Part shown: piece by piece, positions 12,533 through 25,700 of the stretch
Numbering within the stretch: the stretch's first letter is position 1
Layout of the letters: each line of letters opens with the position of its first letter
Source of the DNA: Armigeres subalbatus
Taxonomy: Eukaryota > Arthropoda > Insecta > Diptera > Culicidae
NCBI RefSeq assembly: GCF_024139115.2
Contig: NC_085140.1
Coordinates: 49,439,907-49,503,906 of the forward strand
DNA: 64,000 nt
Direction: 5' to 3'
Program-made: the position numbers and the translations under genes
Notes under the pieces: generated by a model
The model's database searches: none
What the model saw: only the letters and a program-made list of their open reading frames with translations
Told to the model about the DNA's origin: nothing

Positions 12533-13085
12533 CTATATTATTTTTTTATTAGCATCACGTGAAATTTGACGAAATTCGTTTGATTTCATTCCATTGCTTA
12601 CGTTTTTCAAGGGCAGCCGTCCGATAGGGATCTTTCACGTTGGCCCAGCATCAGAGCTTAATAAGGTTCAGCATAAATCTTATATACATATCACAATCTA
12701 ACCATGTGAAGCATATTGGACCATTCTTCCAAACCTCAGAGCTACCGTTGCTGTGTTTCTCTATACAGACAAGTGGAAGCATATCACCCGGCTCAGACAC
12801 ACACATTCCACAGTTGGCGCAAAACGAAAAATCCGTTACCCAAAACTTGAATTCCTCTTTTCCCGGTACGCCTCGCTTGCGCCCCAAACCAGTCAGACAG
12901 ACAGACTCGTATCATGCACGCATGTAACCCCTCCACCTCCGTCCTCCGCTCCCATGAAAATATGCAACGAACAAGAATTTTCAACGCTACCCGCTCGCTA
13001 TAATTAGCACGCATAGATTTAAGTGTGTCATTAATCTCCAAACTTAATCCATTTCACTCTCGCTCTGTGTATTTCTGTTTTGCAG
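12533..13085. other. Upstream region of melt
   Basis: No exon can be supported. The region ends in a strong pyrimidine tract and TTTTGCAG at 13078-13085, which would fit the acceptor of a 5' untranslated exon. If it is used, the melt promoter and first untranslated exon lie further left. Confidence 0.4.
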
Positions 13086-13731
13086 ATTCCGCCTGTCAGC
13101 CGGTTCGGACTCGCTGGCTGTGTCGATTGATCCCCTATAGCTTTCCCTGGCCCTGGTTCCAGTGAAACTGGCAACGAGCAAGCCAGCCGCTGAGCGGTGT
13201 GGTGATTGGCACTTCATTAATTCTAAGTGAGGGAAAGCGGTTCTCGACGTGCCAACCATCATCATCGTCGCGACGAAACGCAAGCCGGACCATTTTGTGT
13301 GAAATGAGCGCCAGCCGTGTCGCGGTGCCAAGAGAGAATATGTGATGAGTGAAAATCTTGTTTTCCCGGTAGTTGGCCGCACCTTTTCGATCTAAATCAG
13401 TCTGATGGAAATGAAGCTCGAGTGCAATAATCCTGGCGGAAAATCTGTGCGGAGCTGAGAAATAATAACAGGAAGAGCCGAACAAAGTGGTGGTCGGTTG
13501 TCGATGGAGAAAGTGGTCGAAACGGGATGAAGGGGATTATGGTGAAGAAGATCAACGTTTGATTGATTGGAAAAGTGCAGTGAGATTAAGGTGTTAGCGC
13601 GAAGTGATATTTATCGTAGCCGGAAGATGCATGATTTATTCACAACCGTACTCTCGAAACGTGACCTGTCACGTGCAGGGGAGCTGTTTTCTGTGGCGGA
13701 TTCCGAGATAGTCAACGATCTGAGTGAAGTG
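13086..13731 (+). other. melt: melt first visible exon (5' leader plus residues 1-35)
   Basis: The left edge is inferred from the acceptor-like TTTTGCAG just before it; transcription could instead begin within this stretch. The coding part starts at 13627 and ends GAAGTG|GTAAGT, phase 0. The leader contains several short upstream ATG codons, one in frame at 13567 that would add 20 unconserved residues. Confidence 0.6.
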
Positions 13732-16700
13732 GTAAGTTTAATCCTGTTAATGTTTTAATCGGGAATTTACATAATGTTCGGCCATCTCTAAAGTACTCTT
13801 GACAGACACACCTCTTTAAGATGAAACTTTGACCATTAGATACAATTCTAGTTGCGCATCTAGAAATTGTGTTGTGAAATAAGAGACCCTTTGTTTTATC
13901 ATTTTATGGGATTTTGCAAGCTTATGGATTTTAGCTCATTACTTAGATGCATAAAATTTAGCTCATTACATCATGATACATTTCTGGCTCATCACGCAAA
14001 TTAATCACTATATCAGCGATAATACGTCGATTTGTATATAGAGATATTTATTACAGCTTTTGTGTATCAAGCTTATTTAAGTTACATTACGATAGGTTTA
14101 CGCACTTCTCAACTGTTAAACGCAATAAACTTAAGCGAAAAACCACATGACTCATCTAGGCTGACGAGAGATCAGTTCGGGTAAAAAACTGGACATGTCA
14201 AAAAACCTTGTGAGAGCTGTGGAAATTAAAAAAAACCCAGATTAATCCACCTAGCGGTGATGGTGCCTTTCTCGTTCGTTCAAAAGGTTTGGAAAAATCT
14301 AAATTAACACCAATATGTGGATTAGTCTTATTTTTCATATTTGTTTATATGCATAAAAAAAATTCTCGCCAAACGCAATTTGTTGCAAACAAATCGGATG
14401 AGCATAAGAGCAAAAAATGGCATTTTATTTTGTAGTTTTAAAATTAGTATTTTCGCCATAACTTTTGACCCAATTGTACGATCCGGCCAAGTTTCTATAG
14501 GAAACAATGGGACAAGATTCTGCGTCGAATGCAATCTGTTGCGAGCGACCTGAGAAGCACACATATTGCACGTCAATCACAGTAACTTAAATATGACCGG
14601 ATTCAGTCACAATATGGCTACTGCAACCAGATTTGTTGAACTTGTGTTGCTTGGGGAATACATGAGATCTTAGTGCTAAAAAAGTGAGCTAGGCTTTTTT
14701 GAACTCTTTTTCATAATAAACAGTAATTTGACCATAACTTCTAAGCCCATAGTCCGATCTGGCCAATTTTCAATAAGAAAATATGAGATATTCTGCCTCG
14801 AATGCAATTTAATGCGATTGAGGAAAAGTGCCTGGAAAATGAGTGACATTTTTTTAGCGATTTTTCCATAAAAAACCCAGATTAATGAGTGACATTTTTT
14901 ACGTGAATTTTTCGTATGAATTTGTATTTTGGCCATAACTTTCGATCCCATAGTCCGATCTGGCCAATTTCAAATAGGAAACAATGGGACAGGATTCTGC
15001 GGCAAAACATATTTTTGCATATATACGATAAAGACGGATCCATAAAAAACTGGAAAACGATCCATAAATAACATCTGAATGTTCCTTAAAATGATACCAT
15101 AAATCCATGAAATAGTTAATGAGATTCCATAAAGAATAATTTTTCGATCCATAACTAAGCTAAAATTTAGCAATTAATTGGGAAATATGTTCCATTAACA
15201 TGGTCAACAATACAATTCTTGCTATTTTCCCATGAACATGTGACAAATGATCCATAAATCTTTGGAAAATGATCCATCCACATTGAACGGTGCAAAGTAA
15301 GGGCTGCCGGATTCTGCGTCGAATGCAACTTGTTGCGAGCAAATCGGTTGAAGATAAATGCCCGAAAAATGAGTGACATTTTTTACGCGATTTTTTTGTA
15401 TGAATTTGTATTTTGGCCATAACTTTTGATCCCATAGTCCGATCTGGCCAATTTCAAATAGGAAACAATGGGACAGGATTCTGCGTCGAATGCAACTTGT
15501 TGCGAGTAAATCGGTTAAGGATAAGTGCCCGAAAAATGAGTGACATTTCTTACAAGATTTTTTCGTATGAATTTGTATTTTGGCCATTACTTTAGATTCC
15601 ATAGTCCGATCTGGCCAATTTCAAATAGGAAAAAAAATGGGACAGGATTCTGCGTCGAATGCAACTTGTTGCGAGGAAATCGGTTGAAGATAAGTGCCCG
15701 AAAAATGAGTGACATTTTTTACAAGATTTTTTCGTATGAATTTGTATTTTGGCCATAACTTTTGATCCCATAGTCCGATCTGGCCAATTTCAAATAGGAA
15801 ACAATGGGACAGGATTCTGCGTCGAATGTAACTTGTTGCAAGGAAATCGGTGGAAGATAAGTGCCCGAAAAATGAGTGACAATTTTTACGCGATTTTTTC
15901 GTATGAATTTGTATTTTGGCCATAACTTTCGATCCCATAGTCCGATCTGGCCAATTTCAAATAGGAAACAATGGGACAGGATTTTGCGTCGAATGCAACT
16001 TGTTGCGAGGAAATCGGTTGAAGATAAGTGCCCGAAAAATGAGTGACATTTTTTACGCGATTTTTTTGTATGAATTTGTATTTTGGCCATAACTTCCGAT
16101 CCCATAGTCCGATCTGGCCAATTTCAAATAGGAAACAATGGGACAGGATTCTGCGTCGAATGCAACTTGTTGCGAGCAAATCGGTTAAGGATAAGTGCCC
16201 GAAAAATGAGTGACATTTTTTGAGTAGTTTTGCGCACACACACACACACACACAGACATCACCTCAATTCGTCGAACTGAGTCGATTGGTATATAACACT
16301 ATGGGTCTCCGGGCCTTCTATAAAAAGTTTGTTTTTGGAGCGATCATATAGCCTTTACCGTATACTTAGTATACGAGAAAGGCAAAAACACGAAAAAACA
16401 GGTTCTGGAGGAGAAAGACGCAGCGCGGGTACTTAAGGTACCCAGCAGAACGTGGAATGTTATAGACGGAAGCGGAGACAGCAGACCCGCCTTTTTCAGG
16501 AGAAGAAACACCGCCTGGAAGAAGCGGAGTGCAAGGAGATTGAACAGCTGTGCCGTTCTTAAGAAACACGCAAGATCTATCAGAAGCTCAACGCATCCCG
16601 CAAAGGCTTCGTGCCGCGAGCCGAAATGTGCAGGGATAAGGCTGGGAGCATCTTGACGGACGAACGTGTGGTGATCGAAACGTGGAAGCAACACTACGAG

Positions 16701-19700
16701 GAAATTTGAATGGCGCTGAGAGTACAGGCAGTGAAAGTCAAGGCAGCGGAGGAGATGACTACGTCAGTTCAGCGGACGATGGAAGCCAACCAGCCCCCAC
16801 CTTGAGGGAAGTTTAGGATGCAATCCAACAGCTAAAGACCAAATCTGTACGGCAAATCCCTGGGAAGCCCTTTCGTGCCTGTTGTTCAACATTGCGCTAG
16901 AAGGTGTCACGCGGAGAGCCGGGTGTAACAGCCGGGGTACGATTTTCAACAGATGCAGTCAATTTATTTGTTGCGCAGATGATATGGACATTGTCGGCCG
17001 AACATTTGCAAAAAACATGTTTCTTTCCTTACGAAAATCGGTTTATATTTTTATATATTGGTTTTTGAGGGATATTTTGCAAGGGACATATTTGAAACTT
17101 TTAAATGTACATCCTTTTGTTAAAGGTCCATGGACCTATCTCTTTTATTTATCAAGTTATAGCCGTTATTCGATTAAAAACATTTTTTTTAAATCAAATA
17201 AACAATTCAAACAAAAAACACTATCTCAGTTTTCTCACCATCTCGAATAGAACCAATAGATTGAAAATCGGTTTGCTTCATTTTGAAATATGTATACTAG
17301 GGTGGCTCAAAAAACACTTTTTAAATTTTTTTGATGTGCCGCCCTCTTATTCGGTTCTATTTGATGCACTGATGCTCTGGACAAAATTTCAGCCAAATCG
17401 GTCAACGTTTGGGCAGTGCTAAACTCGTTGGAAGTTTATATGGAAAAATGTATGCAGAAACATCCAAAAACAGTGATTTGCATAAGAAAATTATTTTGAG
17501 CTTTTTAGTGGAATGTTTTCACCTGTCATAAGACGAGTTTAAACAATCCCATTGAATTCCACCACTTAATTGTATCCTGACAGATACGTATTTCGACCTC
17601 AACAGTAAGGCCGTCTTCAGTGTCTTGTACTTGACTCGACTCGACACTGAAGACGGCCTTACTGTTGAGGTCGAAATACGTATCTGTCAGGATACAATTA
17701 AGTGGTGGAATTCAATGGGATTGTTTAAACTCGTCTTATGACAGGTGAGTGATTTGCAGTTGGACGGCACAATTTACGATCAAGAACTATGATACTCATT
17801 CAGTTCTAGTAAAATAAAATACAGAATGTTATGCTGAAAACCGCGAGAAGATTAGAGTTTATTACGCAAAGATATTAGCATTTTACTGGAGTGTTGTAGG
17901 GGTGAATTTATTTCTTCTCAAAGGTAAAAGAAACGAAATTTGCTCAAACCCCACTGCAGAGAAATGCTAATAACTTAGCCGGGGAAACTCGAATCTTCTC
18001 ACGGTTTTCTGCATAACATTCTGTATTAAATTCTCCAAGATCTGAATGAGTATCATAGTTCTTCATCGTATGTTGTGTAGTCTAGCTGGAATTTACTGTT
18101 TTTGGATGTTTCTGCATACATTTTTCCATATAAACTTCCAACGAGTTTAGCACCGCCCAAACGTTGACCGATTTGGCTGAAAATTTGTCCAGAGCATCAG
18201 GGCATCAAATAAAACCGAATAAGAAGGCGGCACATCAAAAAAATTGAACAAAGTTTTTTCCCATACTAATTTGAGCCACCCTAATGTATACGCAAGTGAA
18301 AAAAAAAACTTTTTTTTTAGAAAAACTAAAATAACTTTTTTGTTATATGAGATAGACCCATCTTTAACAAAAATGTGCGTCTTCAAAAGTTCTAAAAGTG
18401 CACGGAACAAATTTTTGCGAGAAATGAATATATGAAAAGTTATGGGAAGAAAACCGATTTTTAGGGACCGCCCTAATGAATTTATTGAAAAAGCTCATAA
18501 CTTGTGAACCATAACCCTGGCAGGAACCTGATATAAAAGATAAAAGAACAAACAACAATAACAAAATTTTGCACCGAAATATCATTTAAATATCAAGATA
18601 TGCTATGGATAAGAACAAACTAATGGCACATGATATTGATCACTTCTTTACAAATAGCATAACATGATATCCTCATGATATTTTAGTGCAAAAAATTGAT
18701 ATTGTCGTCTGATCTCTTATCTCGTATATCAATCAAGTCTATATCTAATTTTTCTATCAAATCATGTTTTAATATGATGAGCTATTTTCTTTAGCTCGGG
18801 AAGTGATAGAAATAATGGCTTCTTTGGGAAAGTTGCTCAAAATTAATTGCTCTACAACTTTGTGGAACATTGCACAAGTCTATACTGAAAAATTAAAAAG
18901 TTAATATTATGAAATTCTGAAATATTGGTACCACCCTAATTTCACTACATGGAAAAAATCGTCAAAAAATATGAATTATTATGAACAATATTGTGGGGTC
19001 TCCAGTAGCCTTGCGAGCAAAAGCGTACACACTCAGTTTTTATTTCTGCAGCTCGGCAAAAATCCGCACAGCCGTGCGCCAGCAAAATAAATAACTGATA
19101 TTCCGGCAAAAATAGTGTTTGTTAGCTGATTTTCGGCAAATTATTTGCTGATTATCAGCAATTTTGACAGAAATCTCGGCAAAAAACATGTTTGCTGGGG
19201 CACGGCTGTGCGATTCTCGGTAAAAGTTCAACATTTTGCTGAGATCCCGGTAAAAAAATTAAGTGTGTAGGATTTTCAATCCGGAGATGGCGAGTTCGAC
19301 TCTCGGTCCGGTCTAGGTTGTTTTCGGGTTGGAAACATTCTCGACTCCCTGGGCATAGTGTATCCAAGGTACTTGCCACACAAGATACATACTCATGCAA
19401 TGGCGAGCATATAAAAGCTTTTAATTAATAACTGAGGAAATGCTAATTAAAAACTAAGTTGAAAAGCAGGCCAAGTTCCAGTTGGAATGTAGAGCCAGTG
19501 AAGAAAAAGAAGAACAATATTGTAAGAATGCTTTCCTATAGTTTCGTGTCATAAAACTCTTATGTTATGATTGGTTACGGGCGGCATAATGAACCTAGAT
19601 TAGGGTGGCTCAAATTAGTATGGGAAAAACTTTTTTAAATTTTTTTGATGGGCCGCCTTTTTATTCGGTTCTATTTGATGCCCTGATGCTCTGGACAAAA

Positions 19701-22700
19701 TTTCAGCCAAATCGGTCAACGTTTGGGCGGTGCTAAACTCGTTGAAAGTTTATATGCAAAAATGTATGCAGAAACATCCAAAAACAGTGAATTGCAGTTG
19801 GACGGCACAACTTACGATGAAGAACTATGATACTCATTCAGATCTTGAAGAATTTGATACAGAATGTTATGCAGAAAACCGCGAGAAGATTAGAGTTTGT
19901 CCGGCAAAGTTATTAGCATTTCTCTGTAGTGGGGTTTAAGCAAATTTCGTTTTTCAGCATAACATTCTGTATTTAATTCTAGAACTGAATGAGGATCATT
20001 TTTCTTGATCGTAAATTATGCGGTCCAACTGCAATTCACTGTTTTTGGATGTTTCTGCATACATTTTTCCATATAAACTTCCAACGAGTTTAGCACCGCC
20101 TAAACGTTGACCGATTTGGCAGAAATTTCCAGAGCATCAGGGCATCAAATAGAACCGAATAAGAGGGCGGCCCATCAAAAAATTTGAAAAAGTGTTTTTT
20201 GAGCCACCCTAACCTAGATAGACCTTCTGCCTTACCATGAAGTCATCGTATCAGGTCTGTTAGAGAGGGGGGAAGGCCATTTGCTCGAATGCCATTTTGG
20301 CGGAAGGCCACTAGGCCAAAAGTTGTTTGGCCGAATATACCATTTGACCGAACAGGCCATTTGGCCGAAAGGGTCTTTTGGCCGAACGTGTCATTTGGCC
20401 GAAAGGGTTATTTGACCGAAATATTTGGCCGGAAGGGTCATTTAAAAAGTGAGAAATTGGGTCTGAAAAGTGAGACTCCTCACTTCTCACTACTTATTTC
20501 CCGCTTCGCACAGTGAAAAGTGAGTAGTGCGAAATTAGTTCTTACTGTAAAGAATGAAAAGCGCGAAGTGAGTTGTTAGGCGTCTCACTACTCACTTCGT
20601 GCTTCTCACTTTTTACAGTGAGAAGTGAGAAATGAGAAGAGAGATGTGAAACTTTTCACTACTGACTTCTCATTTCTCACTGTTCACTGTAAAAAGTGAG
20701 TGGTGAGAATTGAGAAGTGAGACGTCTCCCTACTCACTTTTCACAGGGAGAAGTGAAAATGTGGAAAGAGAGAAGTTAGACTTCTCACTTTTCACACCCT
20801 ACACACTTAATTTTTTTACCGGGATCTCAGCGAAATGATAAACTTTTACCTAGTTTCGCACAGCCGTGCCCCAGCAAACATGTTTTTTGCCGAGATTTCT
20901 TTCAAGGTAGCTGAAAATCAGCAAATAATTTTCCGAAAATCAGCTAACAAACGTCATTTTTGCCGGGTTATCCGTTTTTATTTTGCTGGGCAGACGGCTG
21001 TGCGGATTTTTGCCGAGCTGCAGAATTAAAAACTGAGTGTGTATTTCTCACTTTTCATATGACCTATTCGGCCAAATGACAGTTTCTACCAAATGACCCT
21101 TTCAGCCAAATGACATATTCGGTCGAATGATCCTTTCGACCAAATGACTTTCGGCCAGATGGGTTTCGGCCTAATGGTTTGTTCGGCCTAGTCGCATTCG
21201 GCCAAATGGTTTTCGACCAAACGACCCTTCCCTGATTGGGCCTGCATGCAGATTAGAGTGGCCCAGCCTAGTATGGGGAGAAAAAAAAGTCATCGGATTG
21301 TAAGGGACATCCCCCCCCCGGATTTTGCCTTTAGGTAAGAAAATCTAATAACTAATTTACTAACTTAATTTAATAACTAATTTAAAGTTTATTTAATCAT
21401 AGTAGAATTTTATGTGGATTTGTTCATTGGCATGTTAACTTCATTTCCAACAAATCTGGATTTTCCATCCAATTTCCTGTACGAAATAGTAACAGAGGTG
21501 TATTTTCCCATATATTCCGGCTGAAACCCCCATATTAACTTCAAATCAATTGCTCCACCTTATGCAATAACCGATCAGGCTGAAATTTTCAGAGAATGAT
21601 TTTCTTACCCAAAGGCAAAATCCTGGGGGGTGCCCCGTAGAATCTGACAACTTTTTGTATCCTGGGCCAGTCTAATGCAGATACATGCTGCTTTTTATAT
21701 AAGCCCGCTGTCAAACTCCATAGCTTAGACAAGCTTAACAACTCGCAGTGGCCAGGGGAGAGATCGTTAAGTCCTTGGGCATAGTCGACGCTGCCCCCTA
21801 AAATCCGGCACTTGCGGAATTAAGGCAATGGTGGATGTGATCCCTTCTTTAATTGTAGACGCTTGCTCGGATTACGACAATTGAGGGCGTCATATCTTCT
21901 TTAATGAAGGCGTTTGCTCGGCATAAGGCGATGGTGGATTTGGTGCTCACCCGGATTAAGGCAATGGTAGATGTGATACCTTCTTTAAAAGTAGGCGTTT
22001 TCCCGGATTATGGCAACCCAGCCAACACAAAGTCGCATATGCTAGCGAATAAGTATACACGGTGGAGGCGATATAGGCGCATGCCTCCATTTGACTGCAT
22101 GCTAAATGTACTTATATGGCCTCCACTTTGTACACTTATTCGCTATGTTATACGATCTTGTGTTTGCTGGGAATGGTGGCAAATGCTGGGCAATGCGTAC
22201 CTGTAGGAATAAAATAGACCCCATTTCGCGGTCCTTAGCCTCTTACCCAGCAACTCCTATCCCTACCTCCTCGTGGCGCTGATCGGAATACGAGCAACCT
22301 TAGGGAAGATCGGGTAACCAACCCCGGTGGGAACTATGGTCGTATGCTGACAGGGAAGGGGGATTTGCTCCTCTCCGGAGGTGCAAATCTGATCGAGCGT
22401 CTGTTCTCCATGTTAGGGGCAGCTGATCATAGTCCGAGTGCCAGCGAGGGTCTCTAAGCAAAACTGTGCACACCATGCTACATCGTGTCAACGATGATGT
22501 AGATAACACAACTCTGGTAAGGTAACCTGCCGAAGATTTTACAGTTACCAAGAAAGGCAAAAATAGAGCAAACGGATTGATTCAACGGCAACAGATTTTG
22601 AATGAACCCGCACGTGTTGAGCTCCTGGCTCGTGAGCTGCAGAAGGTCGGCGTGGGTGTGGCAGCTATCCAGGAAATACGGTGGTCTAGAACTGGAGAAC

Positions 22701-25700
22701 GTGAATTCTGGGCGCTGGATCCCATAGCTAACACTTCATTTAAGTACCACATCTACTATAGCGGCAGTGGCAGAGCAGAACGTGGAGTTGGCTTCATGGT
22801 GATCGGGAAGCAGATGAAACGTGTTATCCGGTGAAGCACAAGTTCTATGAGAGCCTTGATAAGGCCTACGGAAAGTGCCCAACACAAGATTGTCATCGGG
22901 GATGCAAATGTGAAGATCGGAAAAAAGTTTCTTCCCTAGTAACATAACTCACACTGATTTGGCTGCAGCAACTCAAATGTGACCAAACTCGGTTGCATAC
23001 GAGTTTCGCCCTGTCATTGGTACTGAAAGCCTTCATTCAGCTACCAACGATAATGGTCTGTGACTTGTAACCTTTGCTGCTTCTAGAGGGATTGCAATCA
23101 GCAGTACCTACTTCGCACCTAAGTATATTCGCAAACACGCCTGGCAAGTGGCAACATCCGAGTGGAGACACTTACTTACAGATAGACCACGTGCTGATCG
23201 ACCGACGGAATTTCTTGGATGCTGTAGATGTAAGGCTCTTCAGAGACCCGAACATTGACTCGGATCACTACATTGTAGTTGCAAAATTTCGGGCGCGACA
23301 TTCCAGCGTCACGAATTCACGAAACAACAGAACGATGTATTTAAATATCCAACCCATGTCAGTTGAAGGATTTGCTGAACAGTACCACTGTGGTAAAAAA
23401 TCCACGAAGCTATGACTACAACAGCGCAGAAAGTGTTAGGCACTGCACAGCGACGCCAACGAAACGATTGGATTGATGAGGAGTGCCAGCAAGTGACGGA
23501 CGAGAAAAATTCTGCTAGGAGTCGAATGCTAGTGACTCGTATCCGTGCCAACAGAGAGCGGTACAGTGTAGCAAGCCCTAGGGCAAACGAATTTACTGCA
23601 GAAAAAAGGGCAATACGAAGAGAGTGATATAGCTGGAGCGCAGGAGAGTATGGATAGAAACGATATGCGGAGGTTTTACGCTGCTGTCGATGGCGCGCGG
23701 CATAAGACTGCGCCAGTGTCCGCCATGATCAATAACCGAGAGAGGAATTTGCTGACAGACAAGTCTATGGTGGCAGCCAGATGGAAGAAGCACTTCGAAG
23801 ATTTGTTGAACGGTAGAAATGAAGGAGTATTAAGCAGCATGATGGACAAACCCGGCGACGGTCGAGCTGTGGAACTACCAACGCTGGACTAGGTAAAAGA
23901 GGCTTCAACGATCTGAAAAACAATAAAGCTGCTGGGAAGGACGAGATCCCGGTCGAGCATCTCAAACCCCGACGTGAGCAGCTGCATCAATCTATCTACC
24001 ACATTATCCAGAAAATATAGGAGGATGAAGATAATTGCCTGCCGGCTGTTTGGATTGCTAATCTTTAAGAAAGGGCACAGACTAGAGTGTGTCAATTACA
24101 GAGGGATCACCCTTTTGAATTCGGCGTACAAAATTCTGTCGCGTATCCTGTTTAACAGACTGAGACCGCTTGAGGAGTTCTTCGTCGGCGAATACCAGGC
24201 AGGTTTTCGTTAGGGTCGATCAATGACGATCAGATGTTTAGCATGCGGATGATCCTTGATAAATTACAGGAGTACAACTTGCAGACTCACCATCTGTTCA
24301 TTGATTTTAAAGCAGCGTACAATTCAGTGAAAAGAAACGAGCTGTGGCAGATAATGTCCGAGCATGATTGCCCGGTGAAACTGATTACGTTCAACGCTGG
24401 ATGGCTCGAAATCAAGACTTGACTTAGACAAGACTTAGTATTCGGATTGCAGACGAAGGGTCAACCTCGTTTGTGACCTTAGGCGGACTGAAGCAGGGTG
24501 ATGCACTTTCGAATTTATTGATCAAGCAGCGTTGCACTCGAAAGCGCTATTAGGAGATCTGGCGTGCAGTGGAACGGCACTACCATCTCACGGTAGCATA
24601 TGCTCCTGGGCTTTGCGGACGACATCGACCTCATTGGAATCGATCGCAGAACAGTAGTGGAGGCTTTTGTCTCACTGGAAAGGGAGACGGCGAGAATAGG
24701 CTTAACTATTAACTCTACCAAGACAAAGTACATGGCGGCAGGTAGAGATAGAGGAATGGGGATGTGTTTTTGAAGTTATTGAAGAGTTTGTTTACCTGAC
24801 GTTTCCCGTGAAGTGAATAGACGTATTGCTGCTGCGAATAAGTGTACATGATGGAGGTCATATATACGCATTCCCCAATTTGACTGCATACAAAATGCAC
24901 CTATATGGCCTCCACTTTAAATATTTATTCGATATGATATACGATATTGTGTTTGCTGGTCAGCTTAGCTCCCGCAACATGCAGATTGAAACGAAATTTG
25001 AACGAACTGTATATAAAACACTGATTCTACCAGTGGCCCTATATGGACATGAAGCATGGATGTTAAAAGAGGCGGGCCGGAGAGCTTTCAGGTTTTTCGA
25101 GTTAAAAGTGCTGCATACTGCATACAATACTCGGAGGGAAATTTTACCATACGCCAGGCATAGGTGTGTCGATACTGTATCCAGGTAGGTATAATGACAC
25201 TAACACGACTATTCATTGATGTCCAGGGAAGTTGAGAAAATACCGGACCGAGAATCGAACCCAGCCACCTTCAGCATGGTCTTGCTTTGTAGTCGCACAT
25301 CTTCCCGTATGGTTACGGAAGACCCCTGAAATTTTGAGGGATGGGTTTTCTCACTCAAATGCACAATCTTGTGGTAGAATTCGACAACTTTTTCTCCCCA
25401 TACAAGGTCAGTCAAGTTTTTATATTATTGCATACTGCAAAATACCATCAATCGGAGACACTCCCTTATTTATCTGTTTTGCTCGCATCAAGTTTCGTTC
25501 GACGGGAAATTTTACAATGGGTATAAGCGAATGTGAGAAATAAGACCTATCCACCTATCAGTGATACTTTAGGCTTTTCTTATATGCTTTTAAACCCGAG
25601 ATAGACATCAACACTGCGAGGTGAATTTTTAATATTCATGAAATGAGTGAAACAATTTTTTCCTGTGAAAAAGTGTATCAACAACCAATCCTAGAGTAAT

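Noticed and set aside
13567..13626. Upstream in-frame ATG as the melt start
   Set aside because: It would add 20 residues before the conserved family start MHDLF; the added part has no family similarity.
15222..16251. Overlapping - strand frames of 105-128 residues with repeated [10 protein letters not shown] text
   Set aside because: They follow the 167-bp satellite unit and change frame with it.
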